Assembly (NCBI GenBank): GCA_016182805.1
Contig: JACPFV010000007.1
Span: forward strand, 1-42,418
Reading direction: 5' to 3'
Origin: Gammaproteobacteria bacterium
GTDB taxonomy: Bacteria > Pseudomonadota > Gammaproteobacteria > Nevskiales > Nevskiaceae
DNA: 42,418 bases
Shown here piece after piece: positions 38,703 through 42,418 of this stretch (the stretch's first letter is position 1; every line of letters starts with the position of its first letter). Position numbers and translations under genes: made by a program. Under the pieces are notes generated by a model. That model did not search any database, was not told the origin of the DNA, and saw only the letters and a list, made by a program, of their open reading frames with translations.

Positions 38703-39482
38703 CTACGGCAGGCGGAAGAAGCGGCGGGCGTTGGCGGCGGTGAGGCGCGCCACCGTCTCCTCGTCCTGGCCGCGCGCCTGCGCCAGCGCGCGCGCGACCC
38801 AGGGCAGGCAGGCCGGTTCGTTGCGGCGGTGCGCCGTCTTCGGCGCGGTGCGCGGCAGCAGGTACGGCGCGTCGGTCTCGATCAGCAGGCGCGCATCCGG
38901 GATGTGCCGCGCGGTCTCGTACAGCTCCCGGCCGCGGCGCTCGTCGCAGATCCAGCCGGTGATGCCGACGTGGCAGCCCAGCGCCAAGTAGTCGTCCAGC
39001 GCGGCGCGCGTGTCGGTGAAACAGTGCACCACCGCGTCGCAAAGCTGCGGGCGGAACTCGCGCAGGATCGGCAGGAAGTCCGCGTGGGCGTCGCGCTGGT
39101 GCAGGAACACCGGCTTGCCGATATCCGCGACGAGCCGCAACTGACCGGCGAAGGCGCGGCGCTGCGCCTCGTGCGGCGCGAAGTTGCGGAAATAGTCCAG
39201 GCCGCATTCGCCCATCGCCACGACTTCGGGATGCGCCGCGAGGTCGCGCAGCAGCGCGCCCAGCTCCGGCGTCCAGTCGCCGGCGTGGTGCGGATGCAGG
39301 CCGGCGGTCGCGTACAGGCGGCCAGGGTGTGCGCGCGCGAGATCCAGCGCCTTGACGCTGCTGTCGCGCGAGCTGCCGGTGACGACGATCGCGTCCACGC
39401 CCGCCGCCGCCGCCCGTTCCAGCACCGCGTCGCGGTCGTGGTCGAAGCTGTCGTGGGCGAGATTTGCACCGACATCAATCAT
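38703..39482 (-). CDS. tatD: TatD family metal-dependent hydrolase
   Basis: 259 residues. The start IDVGANLAHDSF has the DxGxNL form of TatD rather than the HxH form of YcfH/YjjV. Metal and catalytic blocks are TAGLHPHHA, GECGLDYFRNF, VFLHQRDAHADF, VVHCFTDT and LIETDAPYLLPR. TatD proteins are 3'-5' exonucleases / DNases in E. coli. The ATG at 39482 overlaps the stop of the HTTM gene by eight bases. Confidence 0.93.
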   Translation of the reverse strand: MIDVGANLAHDSFDHDRDAVLERAAAAGVDAIVVTGSSRDSSVKALDLARAHPGRLYATAGLHPHHAGDWTPELGALLRDLAAHPEVVAMGECGLDYFRNFAPHEAQRRAFAGQLRLVADIGKPVFLHQRDAHADFLPILREFRPQLCDAVVHCFTDTRAALDDYLALGCHVGITGWICDERRGRELYETARHIPDARLLIETDAPYLLPRTAPKTAHRRNEPACLPWVARALAQARGQDEETVARLTAANARRFFRLP

Positions 39483-41004
39483 CGCAGTCCTGCCGCAGCA
39501 ACACGCGCTGCTCCAACGCCGGCGCGCGGCCGTCGGGCGGCGTGCGCTCCAGCAGGTGTACCAGCTTGAGCGTCTGCAAGCGCCGGTCGCCGGCGGCAGC
39601 GGAGTTCCACTGGCGGCACAGGTAGCGCGCGTAGAGCGGGCGGTGCCCGGCGTACTCGGCCTGCCGCAAGCGCGCGCGGTATTCGCGCCAGCGCGGCGGC
39701 GCTTCCTGCGCCGGCGCGGCGGGCGGCCGGTCGTAGTCGTAGCTGAGCGGACGCTGCGGGCGCAGCACGTCGACCTCACTGCCATCCGCGAGCCGGCCGG
39801 GGGCCAGCAGCCAGCCCGCGTCGCGGCCCGCCGGCGGCGCGGGCGCGTTCCACTGCGGTTCGATCCGCAGCGCACGCAGGTACGGGGCGAGCGCGGCGCC
39901 GACCGCGTCCGGCAGCGGGCCGATCGCGCCCAGGCTCCAGGCCAGGGCGAGAGCGAGATGCGCCGCCGCCACGCCTTGTAGCGCCGGGCCGGCCTCGAAG
40001 CGCCGCGCATCCTCCGGCAGCAGGGCCGCCGTGACCGCCGCGAAGCGGCCGCGATGGCGCGCGACGAAGTCGTACAGCGCGTCGCCCGGCCGGTTCCACA
40101 GCGGCAGGCGGACGAGGCGATACAGGCCGCCGAACAGCAGGGAATCGCGTAGCAGCGCCACGAACGCGGCCCACTTCAGGTGCGCGCGGTCCTCGGCGTC
40201 CACCACCACCCACGAGTAGTGCGCCTGCATCAAGGCGTCGGCGCGCGCGCTGTCCTGTGCCGGCCGGATCTCGGCCTGCGGCAGCGCCAGCAAGGTGCGC
40301 AGCAGCAGGACCGACTTGCGGCAGAAGCCGCAGTCGCGGTCGTAATAGATGCGCGTAACGCGCCCGTGGGCGAGGTGCCGCGCCGCCGCATCCCAGGCCC
40401 AGCCGCGCAGGAGCACGGGGAGCGCGGCGAGGGCGAGGAGGGCGCCCTGCTCCGGGCGCAGGGCGAGTCCGCCGGCGATTGCCGCCAGGGCTTGCAGCAG
40501 CAAGCCGGCCGACGCCCAGGACAAGTGCCGGTGGTCCGCCGGGGGCGGGTTGGCGGCCAGCGCCGCGTCCACGCTCCAGCGCGCGGAGATCGGCAGGAAC
40601 GGCGACCAGAACAGCAGCGCCGCCATCAGGTTGTCCGCCGGCGACAGGATCAGCGGGTTGCGGTTTTGCAGCGAGACCAGCAGCAGGAACGTCAGCAGGG
40701 CCGACAGGCGCGCGCGCCAACCGAGCAGCAGCGCCAGCGCGACCAGCAGTTGCAGCCCGATCAGCAGGCCGGCAAGCCAAGTCTCGCCGCCGGCCGCGTG
40801 CAGCGACCAGCGCCACGGCTCGACGCCGCGCGCCCAGGCGTCGCGCGGCAGCACGCCGGCGTCGCCGTAGAACGCCGCCGTGTCGGCCAGGCGCCGGCCG
40901 AGGTCCAGCGCGACGGCGCCGGCCAGCAGCACGCGGAACAGCGCCAGCGTGCGCAGGTCCACGCCGAACACGGCGCGCCAGAGCGTCGAGAGCGGGAAGG
41001 TCAT
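39475..41004 (-). CDS. HTTM membrane domain fused to a DCC thiol-oxidoreductase domain
   Basis: 509 residues. Residues 1-205 have several membrane helices and the pattern of HTTM proteins (homologous to vitamin-K-dependent gamma-carboxylase), including FRVLLAGAVALDLG, FYGDAGVLPRDAW and LLVSLQNRNPLILSPADNLM. At about residue 218 a DCC/DUF393 domain begins with IYYDRDCGFCRKSVLLLR, holding a Cys225-x-x-Cys228 pair. A soluble tail of about 150 residues follows. Stand-alone HTTM and DCC genes are often neighbours; here they are one protein. The substrate is unknown. It precedes and overlaps tatD. Confidence 0.88.
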   Translation of the reverse strand: MTFPLSTLWRAVFGVDLRTLALFRVLLAGAVALDLGRRLADTAAFYGDAGVLPRDAWARGVEPWRWSLHAAGGETWLAGLLIGLQLLVALALLLGWRARLSALLTFLLLVSLQNRNPLILSPADNLMAALLFWSPFLPISARWSVDAALAANPPPADHRHLSWASAGLLLQALAAIAGGLALRPEQGALLALAALPVLLRGWAWDAAARHLAHGRVTRIYYDRDCGFCRKSVLLLRTLLALPQAEIRPAQDSARADALMQAHYSWVVVDAEDRAHLKWAAFVALLRDSLLFGGLYRLVRLPLWNRPGDALYDFVARHRGRFAAVTAALLPEDARRFEAGPALQGVAAAHLALALAWSLGAIGPLPDAVGAALAPYLRALRIEPQWNAPAPPAGRDAGWLLAPGRLADGSEVDVLRPQRPLSYDYDRPPAAPAQEAPPRWREYRARLRQAEYAGHRPLYARYLCRQWNSAAAGDRRLQTLKLVHLLERTPPDGRAPALEQRVLLRQDCDD

Positions 41005-41022
41005 GCGCGGACTGCCGGGAGC

Positions 41023-41054
41023 AAAAACGACAAGGGGAGCGCGCGGCTCCCCTT
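41023..41054 (-). terminator. rho-independent terminator after the acidic secreted protein gene
   Basis: On the minus strand AAGGGGAGC (41054-41046) pairs with GCTCCCCTT (41040-41032) around a 5-nt loop, and five T residues lie at 41027-41023. It separates this gene from the HTTM gene. Confidence 0.85.
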
Positions 41055-41073
41055 GGTCATGCCTGCGACCGGC

Positions 41074-41808
41074 TTACTCGCCCAGGTCGCCCATCTGGCC
41101 GGTGCCACCGTCGAGCCATTCCTGGTATTCGGGGGCGGTCAGCCCGGCAACGGTGCCGATGCGGGTTTCGCGGTAGGGCAAAATTTCGCAGATCGGCTGC
41201 GGCGTGCAGGGAGGCGGATTTCCGTCGTCGTCGCTTGCCGGAGTGGCGCTGTCGTCGCCGCTGAGCGACTCCGCCGCCAGATAGCCCAGGCCGATCGCCG
41301 CGGCGCCCAGCATCACGTAATCGATGGTCTCGTAGTTGGCGAACAGGCCCTCGCCGCCGGCCTGCGCGTCCGCGCCTTCCTCGGCCGCCGCCTCTTCCTC
41401 GCTGTCGCCGCCGAACAGGTTGGCGAAGAAGTTGCTGACGCCGTCGACGACGCCGCCGAACCAGCTTCCGCCCTCTTCCTCCAGCGGGGCGCCCTCTTCG
41501 CCGGCCGGCACTTCCTCCTCGGACTGGCCCAGGCGGTACGACTTGCGGAACAGCTCGACGCCGTTCAGCCGCACGCTGCTGCCGCGCTGGCTCAGGTCGT
41601 ACTGGAACACCGCGGGCAGGTCGGACTGCTCCGCCTGGCGGCTGTGGTCCATGCGCAGCCCGTAGTGCAGCGACCGGTCCTGGCTCGGCGCGCCGCCGAA
41701 GCTGAAGCTCAGATAGGCGCGCGCTTCCGGAGCCTGCTCGTCCTGGGCGGCCGCTGCGGCGGCGCCGACAAACAGGCTGAGGCCGGCCGCGAATAAGGTC
41801 TTACGCAT
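41074..41808 (-). CDS. hypothetical secreted acidic protein
   Basis: 244 residues from the second of two ATGs. A Sec signal peptide (MRKTLFAAGLSLFVGAAAAAA) is followed by a short beta-like part (AYLSFSFGG, HYGLRMDHSR), very acidic low-complexity stretches (EEEVPAGEEGAPLEEEGG and later DSEEEAAAEEGAD), and a hydrophobic segment YVMLGAAAIGLGYLAAE near residue 165. The C-terminal part has two Cys residues and ends in acidic residues. I do not recognise it; a membrane- or outer-membrane-associated role is possible. It is a single-gene unit with a clear terminator. Confidence 0.8.
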   Translation of the reverse strand: MRKTLFAAGLSLFVGAAAAAAQDEQAPEARAYLSFSFGGAPSQDRSLHYGLRMDHSRQAEQSDLPAVFQYDLSQRGSSVRLNGVELFRKSYRLGQSEEEVPAGEEGAPLEEEGGSWFGGVVDGVSNFFANLFGGDSEEEAAAEEGADAQAGGEGLFANYETIDYVMLGAAAIGLGYLAAESLSGDDSATPASDDDGNPPPCTPQPICEILPYRETRIGTVAGLTAPEYQEWLDGGTGQMGDLGE

Positions 41809-41863
41809 CACGCATCCCCCGCGAGATCTGCTGAATTGTTCGAAAACTCAAAGCGCTATGAAC

Positions 41864-41887
41864 AAAGCCGCGCGCCCCGCGCGCGGC
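41864..41887 (-). terminator. GC-rich hairpin, possible terminator of the PIN-domain fragment
   Basis: GCCGCGCG (41867-41874) and CGCGCGGC (41880-41887) pair perfectly; on the minus strand TTTGTT follows. It lies 106 bases after the stop of the PIN-domain frame and just before the acidic protein gene. Confidence 0.4.
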
Positions 41888-41992
41888 CTTCGCGGCACTA
41901 TAGGGTTGCGCCCTTGCGCTGGCAAGTGCCTTGAAGGATTGCGCTTGGTGATCCCTTCACCCCGTCCCCGATCCCCCTGCTCCGCGCGATGT

Positions 41993-42295
41993 TCATGCGC
42001 CGGGTCCGGAGAAGTACCGGGCTACTGCGGCTATCTTCCACGTTGCTACCCCCGTTCCGAAGAAGTCCCTGTCTTCCGTCCAGATGGGAGATTCGGTTGC
42101 CAGCGCCAGGGCGAGGACGTCCCAGTCATCGATGTCGCGGCGTTCGAGTCGTCCTTTCGCCTCCGCTTCGAACGCGGCATAGCACTGCGGTTCGGCGACC
42201 TGGATATTGGTCGGGACGGCTTCAAGCGCCGCGATCACGGTTCGCGCGTCGAGACCCCTTGCTTCAACAATTGCGGGCCCCCGGCGGCCACCCAA
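41993..42295 (-). pseudogene. PIN-domain (VapC-like) protein, 5'-truncated
   Basis: The visible 100 codons match the C-terminal two thirds of a PIN-domain RNase: AAFEAEAKGRLERRD, DDWDVLALALATESPIWTEDRDFFGTGVATW, with acidic residues in the DDW and TEDRDF positions. The usual N-terminal strand with the first catalytic Asp is missing. The frame instead runs back into repeated TTGGTCCACC sequence at 42294 onward, which appears to be a transposon end. I read this as a PIN toxin gene broken by insertion. No antitoxin gene is visible; it would lie beyond the insertion. Confidence 0.65.
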
Positions 42296-42418
42296 ACTGG
42301 TCCACCTGTGGCCGGGTCAAATTGGTCCACCGGATGAGCTGACGCCGAACCGGCGGAGTTGACGCAGCGGGACGTTACTTTTCGCCCCCTCAGACCACGA
42401 GGGAGGCAGGAGGTGAAC
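42294..42418 (+). mobile_element. end of a probable IS21-family insertion sequence
   Basis: Two imperfect direct repeats, AAACTGGTCCACC (42294-42306) and AAATTGGTCCACC (42319-42331), match the multiple terminal repeats typical of IS21-type elements. An AGGAGG ribosome site (42409-42414) lies at the window edge, so a transposase gene probably starts just beyond. The element boundary is likely near the first TGG at 42298. The transposase itself is not in the window. Confidence 0.55.

Overview
The window is GC-rich, densely packed proteobacterial chromosome. Gene order points to the Gammaproteobacteria: cutA, a dsbD-like gene, a tlpA-like gene, aroQ, accB, accC, prmA, fis and purH all lie in one direction, an order I associate with Xanthomonadales/Nevskiales relatives. 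FadE-like, DUF1329 and YejM-like genes and scattered GGGAATCGGGAA palindromes fit the same guess. No rRNA or tRNA gene was seen, and no gene-free stretch exceeds 300 bases.

Layout. 1-10.4 kb is mostly acyl-CoA metabolism: the tail of an AidB-type acyl-CoA dehydrogenase, a crotonase without the usual catalytic glutamates, a DUF1329 protein, a CaiB/BaiF CoA-transferase, a receiver-TPR regulator with a soluble histidine kinase, a short FadE-like fragment with its own terminator, and a fadB/fadA pair divergent from a TetR regulator (10.55 kb) that has a palindrome just before its start. 11.2-15.6 kb is a tight six-gene minus-strand run (GST-like, CHAD, GNAT, LysE, AMMECR1 and a DUF6929-like gene). 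15.6-22.2 kb is the housekeeping block purH-fis-prmA-accC-accB-aroQ plus a reduced DsbD/TlpA pair and cutA. 22.2-26.7 kb holds an orphan lipoprotein divergent from putA.

26.8-27.9 kb is the accessory spot. A HigB/HigA-type toxin-antitoxin pair follows, with an ATGA overlap, a 71-codon open frame whose first about 26 residues look like the RuvC-I start of Cas9. Directly upstream and divergent from that frame lies a good sigma-70 promoter (TTGACA-N17-TATTTT), then about 100 nt with two UUCG-capped hairpins, the last a perfect 10-bp terminator. This looks like a tracrRNA gene left after a type II CRISPR locus was lost. No CRISPR array and no other cas gene is present.

28-42.4 kb: a VOC-ankyrin fusion, a YbaK deacylase, a 1-Cys peroxiredoxin, two tandem YejM-like membrane sulfatases coupled to ilvD, a CHASE-like histidine kinase, an SDR, tatD, an HTTM-DCC fusion, an unknown secreted acidic protein, and a PIN-domain gene cut at its 5' end by what appears to be an IS21-type end running out of the window.

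All identifications come from reading motifs and context; no database search was run.
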